Origin: Methanobrevibacter ruminantium M1 | GTDB taxonomy: Archaea; Methanobacteriota; Methanobacteria; Methanobacteriales; Methanobacteriaceae | Length of the DNA: 64,000 bases | Assembly: GCF_000024185.1 (NCBI RefSeq) | Contig: NC_013790.1 | Location: forward strand, 2,169,001-2,233,000 | Direction of reading: 5' to 3' | In this document: in pieces, positions 28,691 to 37,936 of the stretch | Position numbering within the stretch: the stretch's first letter is position 1 | Layout of the letters: each line of letters begins with the position of its first letter | Notes under the pieces: model-generated | Seen by the model: the letters and a program-made list of their open reading frames with translations, nothing else | Told to the model about the DNA's origin: nothing | The model's database searches: none | Translations under genes and position numbers: made by a program

Positions 28691-29843
28691 TTATATCTAA
28701 AATTCCATTTTCATCCTTGTAGAAACTTACCTTATCCTTGTATTCAATTTCACCAAGCTCTTCAATAGATATCTTCTTATCAATCAAATCTACAATTGTC
28801 TTTCCAATATTTATATTTGCAACCTTGGAAAGTCCAACATAGGAAGTTGTGAATCTAGAATTGATTTCAATCAAATAGACATCATCTGCTATAATCAAAT
28901 CAACACCTACACATCCTTTTATTCCAGGGATTGATTCACAAGCCTTTTTAGCAACTTCAAAAGCTTTTTCTTTCATTTCATGCTCATATGGAACATATCC
29001 TCCAAGATATTTTCCTCCATTCTCATCGATTTCAACAATCTGTTTATTAAGACTGATTGGAATGGCGTTCTTGCCATCGCTTATTAAAGTGACACTGCAA
29101 ACATCCCCTGGGATGAACTCCTGCACAATGAATCTGGAACCTTCAGGATAGATTTCTTCAAGCTCGTCAATATCCCTTTTTGATGAGATGATCTTTAGGC
29201 TTTCACAGTCCACTCCAAAGCGTGGCTTTGCAATAAGCTTGTACTTTTTAACCTCATCCCTATCTGAATTATCCAATACTGGAATGTCCTTAGGCTTTTG
29301 CATGATTGGAACTGCACCATTATCGCTTCCATCCCCATAGTCTCCATTGATCTTATCAAAGAAGATTTGGATAGCCCTTTTCCAATATGTCTTTTTATTT
29401 AGAAGAATATTATAGGTCATTGGCTGATTTACACGGTTGATTAAATAATCAAAGGTTTCATACTTGTCAGAACATAATTTGACTGCATATGAGTCAGAGC
29501 CATAAACCTTTACAGCCTTGTTTTCCAATAGCTTTGTAAGATTGTAGAGGTTCATGTCGTTTTCAGCTGCAATGAACATTGCCCTATCAAATATATAAGC
29601 ATTTTCCTCAAGCCATTCCTCTAGATTATCTATTGTTATTGTTTTTACATCGAAATCAAAGTCATCGAATATGTTTTTGAATGGCTCTGCAATTAGAACA
29701 TAAGTGTCTTCATCTTTTAAATCATTTACAAGTGATCTTATAAGCTCTACAGCTTCTGAAACTATTGACAAGTCTTCTATACCAGAGGCTGTGAATAATT
29801 CGAATACTAATATAGAATCATCTGTTACATCTTTTAAATCCAT
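28677..29843 (-). CDS. mfnD: Tyramine--L-glutamate ligase
   Basis: ATP-grasp enzyme that joins tyramine to the gamma-carboxyl of glutamate in methanofuran synthesis. 388 residues. The central ATP-grasp domain begins near KLCSDKYETFDYLI (about 124-137). The hinge IVQEFIPGDVCSVTLI lies near 264-279, and the metal-binding end LIEINSRFTTSYVGLS near 344-359 carries the catalytic Glu, Asn and Arg. The preceding N-terminal 110 residues form a Rossmann-like domain. mfnF follows after 161 bp, which fits a methanofuran gene pair. The 3' end is duplicated in a 29-bp repeat array. Confidence 0.9.
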   Translation of the reverse strand: MDLKDVTDDSILVFELFTASGIEDLSIVSEAVELIRSLVNDLKDEDTYVLIAEPFKNIFDDFDFDVKTITIDNLEEWLEENAYIFDRAMFIAAENDMNLYNLTKLLENKAVKVYGSDSYAVKLCSDKYETFDYLINRVNQPMTYNILLNKKTYWKRAIQIFFDKINGDYGDGSDNGAVPIMQKPKDIPVLDNSDRDEVKKYKLIAKPRFGVDCESLKIISSKRDIDELEEIYPEGSRFIVQEFIPGDVCSVTLISDGKNAIPISLNKQIVEIDENGGKYLGGYVPYEHEMKEKAFEVAKKACESIPGIKGCVGVDLIIADDVYLIEINSRFTTSYVGLSKVANINIGKTIVDLIDKKISIEELGEIEYKDKVSFYKDENGILDIKIGE

Positions 29844-29909
29844 TTTATTACCTTTCTTTCTTTTAAAATTTTTTAACTTAAACTTTTAAAGTTTAAACTT
29901 TTCAGACTT

Positions 29910-30099
29910 TTTAAACTTTTAAAACTGATTAAATTCTTGAATAATTATTTAAACTTTTAAAACTGATTAAATTCTTGAATAATTATTTAAACTTTTAAAA
30001 CTGATTAAATTCTTGAATAATTATTTAAACTTTTAAAACTGATTAAATTCTTGAATAATTATTTAAACTTTTAAAACTGATTAAATTCTTGAATAATTA
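29910..30099. repeat. 38-bp tandem repeat, exactly five copies, ending in the wecB stop codon
   Basis: Units start at 29910, 29948, 29986, 30024 and 30062. Each reads TTTAAACTTTTAAAACTGAT followed by TAAATTCTTGAATAATTA. The copies look identical. The last base triplet of the fifth copy (TTA, 30097-30099) is the wecB stop codon on the minus strand. Confidence 0.95.
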
Positions 30100-31425
30100 A
30101 CTATAATCTTCATAAATGATGGTTAATCCATTTAAATTAAGCTCATCATATGGGTATTTAATATCTTCCCCTTGGAATGCTATTTTTATTAATGAATTAT
30201 TTTTTTCTTCAAAGTCCACAACAGTTATGTCCTCATCAACTGCTTTCATATGGCGAGTGAAACTTGCCATAACCTCATCTGGAGCCACCATCTTAAGGGT
30301 GTCATTCTTATCTGATTCCTCTATTATCTTTATCATCAGTTCTGCAGCATTTCCCATTCCATAAGGGTTTTTAGCAGATTTCATCCTATTTGCAAAGTCC
30401 TCATCATCTAAGATCTTTCTTGCATTTTCAAGTATCACTTCCTTATCGGAACCTACAAGGATGTTCCCTCCGGCAGTTACTGTTTCAGGACGCTCTGTAT
30501 TGTATCTGAGGGTCAGTGCAGGAACATCAAGGGTGATTGCCTCCTCCTGAAGTCCGCCGGAATCTGTTAGGATGATTGTAGACTTGGATATGAGAAGCAA
30601 AAAGTCCAAATAGCCTACAGGCTTGATTATATGAACATGAGGGAGATCGTTTAATCTGTCAAAGAGATTGAAGTTCTCCATTGTCTTTTTAGTTCTAGGA
30701 TGTATTGGGAAGATAATGTTCATGTCGCTTAATTCCTCAAGAGCTTCAATTATATTGGTTAGGCGTTCCTTATCGTCAACGGTTTCAGCCCTATGCATTG
30801 TTAGGGTGAGGATATTATCCATATTGTCAATATCCAATTCCTGAAGGCCTTCATCATATTGGTCTTTATCTCTAGACTTGGATATTTCTAGGTTCCTGAA
30901 GCAAGCATCCACTACAGTATTACCGGTTATGAAGATTCTTTTTCTGGAAATCCCTTCCATAGCAAGGTTGATTGCTGATTCTTCTGTTGGAACAAAGTAT
31001 AATTTGGAGCAGATGTCTGCTGCAAGGCGGTTGATCTCTTCAGGCATAGTCTCATCAAATGATCTTAAGCCTGCTTCCACATGACCTACTGGAATGTGCA
31101 ATTTGCTTGCGACAAGTGCGCCTGCAAGCACTGCATTTGTATCTCCTTGAACAAGCAATATATCTGGCTTTTCATCAAGAAGAACCTCTTCTATTCCTTC
31201 CATCATCTTGCCTGTCTGAGCTCCATGAGAGCCGGAGCCTACATGAATGTTATAATTTGGGGTAGGTAGTTTCAAGTCAATGAAGAAGTTTTCAGACATT
31301 TCCTTATCATAATGCTGGCCTGTGTGGATTAATAACAATTCATGACCTCTGTTTTCAATTTCATCCATAACAGAAGCCATCTTGATTATTTCCGGCCTTG
31401 TTCCAAGTACAATAGCTATTTTCAT
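30097..31425 (-). CDS. wecB: UDP-N-acetylglucosamine 2-epimerase, non-hydrolysing, with C-terminal extension
   Basis: Interconverts UDP-GlcNAc and UDP-ManNAc for surface glycans. The first ~370 residues are a full enzyme: KIAIVLGTRPEIIKM start, HTGQHYD, VQGDTNAVLAG, GHVEAGLRS, MHRAETVDD, and the UDP-binding DSGGLQEEA near 287-295. The product is 442 residues, so about 70 residues follow the normal end (NDTLKMVAPDEVMASF onward). They include an F-x-I-A-F-Q beta-like stretch and are not part of the family core. The stop codon coincides with the edge of a 38-bp repeat array. No glycan genes lie beside it. Confidence 0.92.
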   Translation of the reverse strand: MKIAIVLGTRPEIIKMASVMDEIENRGHELLLIHTGQHYDKEMSENFFIDLKLPTPNYNIHVGSGSHGAQTGKMMEGIEEVLLDEKPDILLVQGDTNAVLAGALVASKLHIPVGHVEAGLRSFDETMPEEINRLAADICSKLYFVPTEESAINLAMEGISRKRIFITGNTVVDACFRNLEISKSRDKDQYDEGLQELDIDNMDNILTLTMHRAETVDDKERLTNIIEALEELSDMNIIFPIHPRTKKTMENFNLFDRLNDLPHVHIIKPVGYLDFLLLISKSTIILTDSGGLQEEAITLDVPALTLRYNTERPETVTAGGNILVGSDKEVILENARKILDDEDFANRMKSAKNPYGMGNAAELMIKIIEESDKNDTLKMVAPDEVMASFTRHMKAVDEDITVVDFEEKNNSLIKIAFQGEDIKYPYDELNLNGLTIIYEDYS

Positions 31426-31555
31426 TTTAATACATCCTTTTGTTAGTTGAAAATTATAAAATAAATATGAATCCTATAATTTATATTAATTAAAGATATA
31501 TTTTTTAAATAATATATATTTTAAGTAAATTTTAAAAAATCGTTTTAATAAAAAA

Positions 31556-31700
31556 TAGTTTTATATTTTTAGTAAATTATTAAAGATGTCTTATGAAAGA
31601 AGTTTTAATTTTTTTATAAATTTTTAAAGAATGTCTAATGAAAGAACTTTTATATTTTTAGTAAATTTTTAAAGAATGTCTAATGAAAAAAGTTTTATAT
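31556..31700. repeat. 44-45-bp repeat carrying TATA-like elements, three copies
   Basis: ATGTCT(T/A)ATGAAA occurs at about 31586, 31631 and 31675. Each unit carries a GTTTTATAT- or TTTTATATTTTTAGTAAA-like stretch. The last such stretch (31693-31700) lies where a TATA box for the M50 gene should be. Confidence 0.7.
31693..31700 (+). promoter_or_regulatory. TATA box of the M50 protease gene
   Basis: TTTTATAT lies about 26 nt before the ATG at 31723. There is no ribosome binding site, so the transcript should be leaderless. Confidence 0.6.
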
Positions 31701-31722
31701 TGATAAATAAATATTTAATATT

Positions 31723-32364
31723 ATGTTTGAATTTACAAAAAACGAATTAAGAGATTTAGTGATTGCATTTATCGTGCTTTCAATTGCTTTTGCAATAGCA
31801 AATGTCAAATTCGATTTGCATGCATTCATTTCAATTCTACCTATTGTAATGTTTGGAGTAGGAGTGGGATTCCTATTGCATGAGCTTGGACACAAATATG
31901 TGGCAAATAAATACGGTTACAAAGCGGAATTTAAATTATGGCCTATAGGATTATTAATTGCACTTATTACATCACTTATAGGATGGGTATTTGCACTGCC
32001 TGGTGAAGCCAAGATTACAGCAGAGAATATTGATGAAGAGACCACTGGAAAGATTGCAATCGCTGGACCGATGGCTAATATAGGGCTTGGATTGCTATTT
32101 ATAGTAATAGCAGCTATAACATATCCATTAAAAAGCTCATTTACACTTTTTGAATTAATTTACCTAGTCAGCACTGTTGGCTTCTCTGTAAACGCATTTT
32201 TAGCTACATTTAACATATTGCCTTTCTATACATTGGATGGAACTAAAGTGATGAAGTGGAGTGTTAAAGCATTTATTGTTGCATTCGCAATAGCTGCAAT
32301 CATGATGTTATCATCTATGTTTATAGGGGCTGAAAATATGATTTTAATGCTTATAGGAAGTTAA
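31723..32364 (+). CDS. M50 family (site-2 protease-like) membrane metallopeptidase
   Basis: 213 residues, five to six membrane segments. Zinc motif HELGH at His53, Glu54, His57, inside the second hydrophobic segment. The second family motif, FNILPFYTLDG (about 173-183), supplies the Asp ligand. These are the SREBP site-2-like proteases that cut within membranes, but small archaeal members have unknown substrates. All catalytic residues are present. No ribosome binding site; TATA at 26 nt upstream, so probably leaderless. The DUF447 gene follows after 19 bp and is probably cotranscribed. Confidence 0.88.
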   Translation: MFEFTKNELRDLVIAFIVLSIAFAIANVKFDLHAFISILPIVMFGVGVGFLLHELGHKYVANKYGYKAEFKLWPIGLLIALITSLIGWVFALPGEAKITAENIDEETTGKIAIAGPMANIGLGLLFIVIAAITYPLKSSFTLFELIYLVSTVGFSVNAFLATFNILPFYTLDGTKVMKWSVKAFIVAFAIAAIMMLSSMFIGAENMILMLIGS

Positions 32365-32383
32365 TGGCTAAATTGAGGATAAG

Positions 32384-33061
32384 ATGAACCAAGAACTAAT
32401 AATAAACAATAAGGAATATAGAAAGACAGAGCCCTTAGAATCTTTGAATATGTTTAAAGGACAATTATATGAAACCATTGTCACCACCCAAAGCAATGAG
32501 CATATTAAAAATGCAGCCCCTATTGGAGTTATCTGTAAAGATTCAAATCATATAGTCATTCATTTGGACAATTGCGTCCATACACACAGAAACATTATAG
32601 AAAATGGAGAATTGATTGTAAACATTACAAAAGATCCACTTATTTTTACATATTCAACCATTGGAGAGTTGGATGATGAATATTTTGATGAATTCAATGG
32701 CTTCCCTTTAATTAAGGATTCTCTTGGATTTTTCAAGGCCCATGTAATAAAGAAAATAAACAAGAAAAGAGAAAATGACTTCAATGATGGAATCGGCCAT
32801 GTAGTCACCTGTGAAGTGGAGGACATTTTTATTAGGGAGTATAATGAGATTGTTCCTCTGAATAGGGCTATGAATGCAGTTATTGAAAGCCTTGTCTATT
32901 ATTGCAGATTTGATGCAAAGTACAAGCATATGCAAAAAGAGATTTGGACCCATATGAAAGAGCTGAATAGAGTTGCTCAAAAGGTGGGCAATGAGAAAGA
33001 AAAGAAATCAATGAAGGCCATCCTAGATAAAATGAGAGAAAATCATGATTATTTGGACTAA
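32384..33061 (+). CDS. DUF447 family protein, split-barrel flavin-binding fold
   Basis: 225 residues of an archaeal family (DUF447) related to the FMN-binding split barrel. Conserved: YETIVTTQSNEHIKNAAPIGVI (about 29-50) and NGELIVNITKDPLIFTYSTIG (about 75-95), then a helical C terminus. Members are common in methanogens; one idea is a flavin-linked role, but no reaction is proven. A GAGG site before the ATG and the short gap after the M50 gene suggest one transcript. Confidence 0.8.
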   Translation: MNQELIINNKEYRKTEPLESLNMFKGQLYETIVTTQSNEHIKNAAPIGVICKDSNHIVIHLDNCVHTHRNIIENGELIVNITKDPLIFTYSTIGELDDEYFDEFNGFPLIKDSLGFFKAHVIKKINKKRENDFNDGIGHVVTCEVEDIFIREYNEIVPLNRAMNAVIESLVYYCRFDAKYKHMQKEIWTHMKELNRVAQKVGNEKEKKSMKAILDKMRENHDYLD

Positions 33062-33185
33062 TGATCTAATAATAAGAAGAATAAGATAAAATAGAAAAAT
33101 ATAAATTAAAAAAATAGAGAAAATAAAAAAATAATGATTTAAAAATATAAGAAAAAATTTAAAAAGAATAGAATAATAATTTAAA

Positions 33186-33650
33186 TTACTTTTTAACAAC
33201 ACCTAATATGCTTGCATCAATGACAGAGTCAAAATCAACCTTATCCAACCAACCTGCCTTAGCAAACATGTCCATAAAGCATACACCAACGATCTTACCA
33301 TCTTCTTTTAAGACATCACCAATCAATGCATTCAAGTCATCAAAGGCCACTTCATATTTAGGCATTGTAAGGCCTCCTAACAAGACAACAACATCAGCAT
33401 CACGAGGATTTGAAACTTCATCCTTTAGAACCATGCCGTATGGCTTAAACTCAAACTGATGAGCGTCATCAATGTCAAGCAAGGGAATGAAATGATTTTC
33501 CTTATTTCTTACAGCATAGGACAATAGCTCTGCAAATGGGGTGCAAACACCAGGAGAGCCTATAAAAGTGATTTTATCTGCTCCTTCAACTTCATTTTTA
33601 AAGCTTACCAATTGTCCGTTAATTCCTTTAAATTCAGATACATCTTCCAT
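33186..33650 (-). CDS. DUF2124 family protein
   Basis: 154 residues of a methanogen-conserved family (DUF2124). The fold looks Rossmann-like: KITFIGSPGVCTPFAELLSYAVR, then VVVLLGGLTMPKYEV, then KIVGVCFMDMFAKAGW. Function unknown. A conserved Cys in SPGVCTPF and another in GVCFMD could matter. The ABC ATPase gene begins on the same strand only beyond its 3' side, so no operon partner is obvious. Confidence 0.75.
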   Translation of the reverse strand: MEDVSEFKGINGQLVSFKNEVEGADKITFIGSPGVCTPFAELLSYAVRNKENHFIPLLDIDDAHQFEFKPYGMVLKDEVSNPRDADVVVLLGGLTMPKYEVAFDDLNALIGDVLKEDGKIVGVCFMDMFAKAGWLDKVDFDSVIDASILGVVKK

Positions 33651-33737
33651 TTAATCACGTCCTAATCATTGTTTAAAAAAATAAAGAATAATAAATTGCT
33701 TTAAATAATTAATTCATTTTACTTATCTTAAAAAGAA

Positions 33738-34544
33738 TTAAAAATTATCAACATCTTTGACTATCTGGCCATCTTTGATTGTAATCATCCTATCAGCCAT
33801 TCTAGCAACTTCCATATCGTGAGTAACAACTATCAAGGTAACATTATAAACATCATGCATTGCCCTTAAGAGATTTAAAACCATAGAACCTGTTTTTGTA
33901 TCAAGGGAACCTGTTGGCTCATCAGCTAAAATGATTGATGGCTTATTTACAAGTGCACGTGCAATAGCCACCCTTTGACGCTCTCCTCCGGAAAGCTTAT
34001 TAGGCTTTTGCTTTTTCTTATCAGACAATCCTACTGCATCAATCATCTCATTTGCTCTCTTTTTCATTTCCTTTTCAGGAAGTCCTGTTCCTACCAATGG
34101 AATCTGTACATTATCCCATACAGAGAGATTTGGAATCAGATTATGAAGTTGGAAAACAAAACCGATTGTTTCTCTTCTGAAATCACTTAAATCCTTTTCC
34201 TTTCCAATGTTTAATCCATCAATGAATATTTCCCCGCTTGTAGGAACATCCAATGCCCCTAGCATGTTTAAAAGAGTTGATTTACCTGAACCTGAAGGAC
34301 CTATAATTGATACGAATTCCCCTTCATAGATGTCTAGGTTTACCTTGTTTAAAGCGATAACCTTTCCCTTATCATACTCCTTTACAATGTCAAACAGGCT
34401 AATTAGAGGTTCTTCATATTCATAATCTTCTGATTCATCATATTCTACATCATAATCATTTCTAGAGCCCTCATAGGTGTCATTATAAATGTATTCAGAA
34501 TCATCATAAGCATTATCTTCAAAGATCTTATCCTTATCTGCCAT
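33738..34544 (-). CDS. MacB/LolD-type ABC transporter ATPase with acidic N-terminal extension
   Basis: 268 residues. Residues 47-268 are a standard MacB/LolD-type ATPase: Walker A GPSGSGKST (82-90), Q-loop VFQLHNLIP, signature LSGGERQRVAIARAL, Walker B ILADEPTGSLD, and the switch His in VVTHD. The first 46 residues are unusual: almost only Asp, Glu, Tyr, Asn and Ser (e.g. DYDVEYDESEDYEYEE). Such an acidic Tyr-rich leader is not part of the family. The permease gene lies 8 bp upstream, so the two form an operon for a mechanotransmission-type ABC system. Confidence 0.9.
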   Translation of the reverse strand: MADKDKIFEDNAYDDSEYIYNDTYEGSRNDYDVEYDESEDYEYEEPLISLFDIVKEYDKGKVIALNKVNLDIYEGEFVSIIGPSGSGKSTLLNMLGALDVPTSGEIFIDGLNIGKEKDLSDFRRETIGFVFQLHNLIPNLSVWDNVQIPLVGTGLPEKEMKKRANEMIDAVGLSDKKKQKPNKLSGGERQRVAIARALVNKPSIILADEPTGSLDTKTGSMVLNLLRAMHDVYNVTLIVVTHDMEVARMADRMITIKDGQIVKDVDNF

Positions 34545-34552
34545 AATATCAC

Positions 34553-35689
34553 CTATTCATACCTCAATGCTTCTGTAGGAGCTAATTTACTTGCCTTATA
34601 AGCAGGATAAATTCCTCCAATCAATCCAACAACAATGGTTATTCCAAATGCCATGATGAAAGTGCTTGGACTGTATCCCAAAGCAAAATCTGTATCTCCC
34701 ATCAGCCTGACACCGACCTCTGCAATGAGAATACCGAATGCTGAGCCTACAATACCTGAAAGGATTGTTAAAACCAAGGTTTCTCCAATAATCATCTTTA
34801 GAATCTTTCTGCTTTTCCATCCTACAGACTTTAAAACACCTATTTCCTTAGTTCTCTCATAAACAGACATGACCATTGTATTTACGATTCCTATTGCACC
34901 TACAATAATTGCAAGAGCGGAAACAGCAACGGAAACAGCATCAAGAATACCGATAACATTATCCAGCATCTGAGACATCTCTTCGCTGGTTATTGTTGTC
35001 AGATTCTCATATTTATCCTCTATCGCATCTGCCACAACAGTGTCGTTTACTCCTTCATCTGTCTTGACTATAACCTGATTTACCTTTCCTTCAGCACCTG
35101 TTACCTCATCCAAGGTTTCTAAGGAAACATAAACTCCACTATCTGCAAGGACTCCACCGGTTTCAAAAACCCCTACAATTTCAAATTCCTCTCCTAAAGC
35201 GGAAATATTATCTCCAATAGACATATTATTCATTTGAGCATATTGCTTGCCAATTATGGCCTGCTTAGTGCCTTCTTCAAAAAAGCTTCCATTTATGTCT
35301 TTTATTCCTTCAAGGTCAAGGTCTGCCCGATTTATTCCATAAAGCCTTGTAGAGGATTCCATAGAAGACATATCGTTCGATGAGGCCATATCAACAAAGT
35401 TTTGATCTGTGGCAGACAAAATCCCCGCAGTCCGTGAAACATTAGTTATGTTCTTTAACTCATCCACCAGACTGGAATCAATAGTCCCTGCACCAATTGA
35501 GGTTATATTGGTTACAGTTATCTCTGCAGCACCTTCGTTCATTGTTGTTTGAACGGACTGTTCCATACCTGTTGTAATAAGGCCCAAAGCAACTATGGTG
35601 GCAATTCCGATTGCAATTCCTACAATGGATAGGAAGCTTCTAGTCTTATTCCTAAATGGATTTTTTATGATTAAGCTTATAAATCTCAT
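34553..35689 (-). CDS. MacB-type ABC transporter permease
   Basis: 378 residues with the MacB/FtsX topology: one N-terminal membrane helix (about 16-37, IVGIAIGIATIVALG), a large extracellular domain (about 40-255), then three C-terminal helices (about 260-370). The LVLTILSGIVGSAFGIL and FGITIVVGLIGGIYPAYKASKLAPTEALRYE end is typical. Such pairs release lipoproteins, peptides or signals, or act on the cell wall; the substrate is unknown here. The ATPase gene follows after 8 bp. Confidence 0.9.
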   Translation of the reverse strand: MRFISLIIKNPFRNKTRSFLSIVGIAIGIATIVALGLITTGMEQSVQTTMNEGAAEITVTNITSIGAGTIDSSLVDELKNITNVSRTAGILSATDQNFVDMASSNDMSSMESSTRLYGINRADLDLEGIKDINGSFFEEGTKQAIIGKQYAQMNNMSIGDNISALGEEFEIVGVFETGGVLADSGVYVSLETLDEVTGAEGKVNQVIVKTDEGVNDTVVADAIEDKYENLTTITSEEMSQMLDNVIGILDAVSVAVSALAIIVGAIGIVNTMVMSVYERTKEIGVLKSVGWKSRKILKMIIGETLVLTILSGIVGSAFGILIAEVGVRLMGDTDFALGYSPSTFIMAFGITIVVGLIGGIYPAYKASKLAPTEALRYE

Positions 35690-35744
35690 AGTTCACCTAT
35701 TTTTATAAATACCCTTAAATATTACCTTAAATAATTAAAATAAA

Positions 35745-35862
35745 TGATTATAAATTAAATTTAATCGTTTAGCAACTCAAAATCATTACAAATTAGATCA
35801 AATCGTCTAAGCAATTCAAAATCATTACAAATTAAATTAAATTAAATCGTCTAAGCAGTTCA
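35745..35862. repeat. About 40-bp tandem repeat built on the truA 3' end
   Basis: Units contain AAATCGTCTAAGCAATTCAA then AATCATTACAAATTA. They start near 35762 and 35801, and the third (35845 on) runs into the truA coding end. The truA TAA stop at 35837-35839 lies between the second and third units. Confidence 0.75.
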
Positions 35863-36709
35863 ACATAGACTCAGTTATCGAATATGTCTTCTGCAATTCA
35901 AACAAATTATCAATCAAATATCTCCTAAACCTTTCGCATGCATAGTCATCATATCTGAATCTTATCCCCTCATATTCTATATCCATAAGAATAAGATTCT
36001 CTGCATCAACCACCTTGATATAAGCCCTTGGCTCGCCTTCTTCTGGATTTAGGAGTCTTTCCACATCATCTAGAGTGAGCTTGCCATAATTTACATCCAA
36101 GAATATTCTCATCATCTTTCGAACCATGTTCCATAAGAAGCTTTCTCCATAGATATCAACAAAGATAGGGCTGTAGCTTTTGTTTAGATGAGCAAAATCA
36201 CTTTTTTTGTTCTTGTCTTCTTCATCAATGATTGGCTTGGTGATTCTTATATCTTCAATGGTTCTAACAGTGGTCTTCTGCTTTCTTTTTGTGAAATTGG
36301 TAAAGTCATGGGTCCCCTTAAAGACTTCTGCTGTTTTCCTTAGAAGATCAATATCCAAGTCCTCTTCAAAGAGAATATATCTATACCAGCGCCTCTTTGC
36401 AAATCTTGGCTTGAATCCAAATCGAACTGGAGCCCAAGCGATTATTTGAATATCATCTGGCAGGCTATTATTTATCTGATTGACACGAACTTCCTTTTCG
36501 CTTTGAAAGCTTATCACATTTCCCAAGCTATGGACACCTGCATCGGTTCTTCCAGCTATCCTAAATCGGGAAGCCTTTAAATCATCTATATATTCCAGTT
36601 TCCTAAGATGATAAATTAATTCCTCTTCTACAGTCCTTACATCCGGCTGTCTTTGAAATCCATGAAAATGGGTGCCGATATAAGCAATCTTTAAAGCAGT
36701 TCGTTTCAT
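35837..36709 (-). CDS. truA: tRNA pseudouridine synthase A
   Basis: Makes pseudouridine in the tRNA anticodon arm (positions 38-40). 290 residues. It starts MKRTALKIAYIGTHFHGFQRQP. The catalytic Asp is in the GRTDAGVHSLGNVISF motif (about 52-67). A later conserved block (ESFLWNMVRKMMRIFLDV, about 190-207) matches the family's YGESFLxxMVR. ATG at 36709 chosen; a GTGA site lies 5 nt upstream, and the upstream GTG belongs to it. It stands alone. Confidence 0.93.
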   Translation of the reverse strand: MKRTALKIAYIGTHFHGFQRQPDVRTVEEELIYHLRKLEYIDDLKASRFRIAGRTDAGVHSLGNVISFQSEKEVRVNQINNSLPDDIQIIAWAPVRFGFKPRFAKRRWYRYILFEEDLDIDLLRKTAEVFKGTHDFTNFTKRKQKTTVRTIEDIRITKPIIDEEDKNKKSDFAHLNKSYSPIFVDIYGESFLWNMVRKMMRIFLDVNYGKLTLDDVERLLNPEEGEPRAYIKVVDAENLILMDIEYEGIRFRYDDYACERFRRYLIDNLFELQKTYSITESMLNCLDDLI

Positions 36710-36876
36710 AATAATCACAAAAAATATATCTAAATATAATTTTATCTTTATAAATTTAAATATTTAGCTATAAACTTCTATTCTATAAAAATTTGAATTG
36801 TTAAATCGTTCAAGTATTAAGCAATTCATTGAAAATTATATAAGATTTATTTATAATGATATCAAAATAATTAACT

Positions 36877-37773
36877 ATGAGAAAAGAGAAAGAATCAAAA
36901 GAATCCATTAGCATTTATGATAATTATAAAATAGATATGGAACTTAAACACACTGACAAGCAGTATTATTTTATCTTTTATAAAAGAAGGCTTTTTCTAA
37001 TAAATAACAAAATTCCGTTAGTTAAAGACTTAATATCACTTAATATTAATGATTCTGATGTGAAAAACTCCATTTACATTGGACAATTCCATTCTAAGGA
37101 CTGCTTTGCAGTTGAATTGGATGAAGAATTTGACTGTGAACATTATATTAAAGCCAATGATGATTCCCAATTCATTGAATTGTATTTTGTTTTTGATATT
37201 GACGAAGAGACATACCTTGTGGCAGGCAGAGCCATACAAATAATCGATTGGGAAAACACTCACCAATACTGCGGAAGATGCGGAGCAAAAACAGTAACTT
37301 CCGATATTGAAATGGCAAAGGTATGTCCTGAATGTGGATTTACTTCTTTTACAAGGATTTGCCCTGCAATAATCACTTCCATCATTAAAAAAGATGAGTC
37401 TGAGCTTGACCAAGAGGGAAGACCTATAAATAAGGTTTTAATGGCAAGACACTCCTATCACACAGCTCCAAGATATGCATTGATTGCAGGATTTCTGGAA
37501 GCTGGAGAATCTGTAGAGGAAGCGGTTAAAAGGGAGGTTATGGAAGAGGTAGGAATTGAAGTGAAGGACATTGAATACTTTGGAAGCCAATCCTGGCCAT
37601 TTCCAAACTCATTGATGATCGGTTGCATATGCAAATACAAGTCTGGTGAAATCAAGGTAGATGAAAATGAAATCCTAAAAGCAAAATGGTTTAAAAAAGA
37701 AGATATTGAAAGACCGGCATCGGAGATTTCTATATTTTCAAAATTACTCAAGAATTTCATTGAAAACTACTAA
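36877..37773 (+). CDS. nudC: NAD(H) pyrophosphatase, Nudix family with zinc ribbon
   Basis: Splits NAD(H) to NMN(H) and AMP; NudC homologs can also remove NAD caps from RNA. 298 residues. The zinc ribbon has Cys132, Cys135, Cys150, Cys153. The Nudix box starts at Gly205 (GFLEAGESVEEAVKREV, then MEEVG). The NudC-specific SQSWPFPNSLM motif (237-247) is intact. The N-terminal ~120 residues match the NudC N-domain only loosely. TTTATTTATAA near 36847-36857 lies about 25 nt before the ATG and no ribosome binding site is seen, so a leaderless transcript is likely. Confidence 0.92.
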   Translation: MRKEKESKESISIYDNYKIDMELKHTDKQYYFIFYKRRLFLINNKIPLVKDLISLNINDSDVKNSIYIGQFHSKDCFAVELDEEFDCEHYIKANDDSQFIELYFVFDIDEETYLVAGRAIQIIDWENTHQYCGRCGAKTVTSDIEMAKVCPECGFTSFTRICPAIITSIIKKDESELDQEGRPINKVLMARHSYHTAPRYALIAGFLEAGESVEEAVKREVMEEVGIEVKDIEYFGSQSWPFPNSLMIGCICKYKSGEIKVDENEILKAKWFKKEDIERPASEISIFSKLLKNFIENY

Positions 37774-37936
37774 AAAACCATTTTTATTCCTTTTCTCATT
37801 TCATGTAATTACATGAAATAAAACTCTTTTTATTTAAATTGCATTAAAATAAGTATAAGTTAATAAATAAAGTTAAAAAATCAAAATAATGGATTATTGA
37901 GTTTAATATAAAAATAAGAAAATATAATATATTTTA

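Noticed and set aside
29910-30099. CRISPR array
   Set aside because: Units are contiguous with no unique spacers, and no cas genes are present. The same holds for the other arrays.
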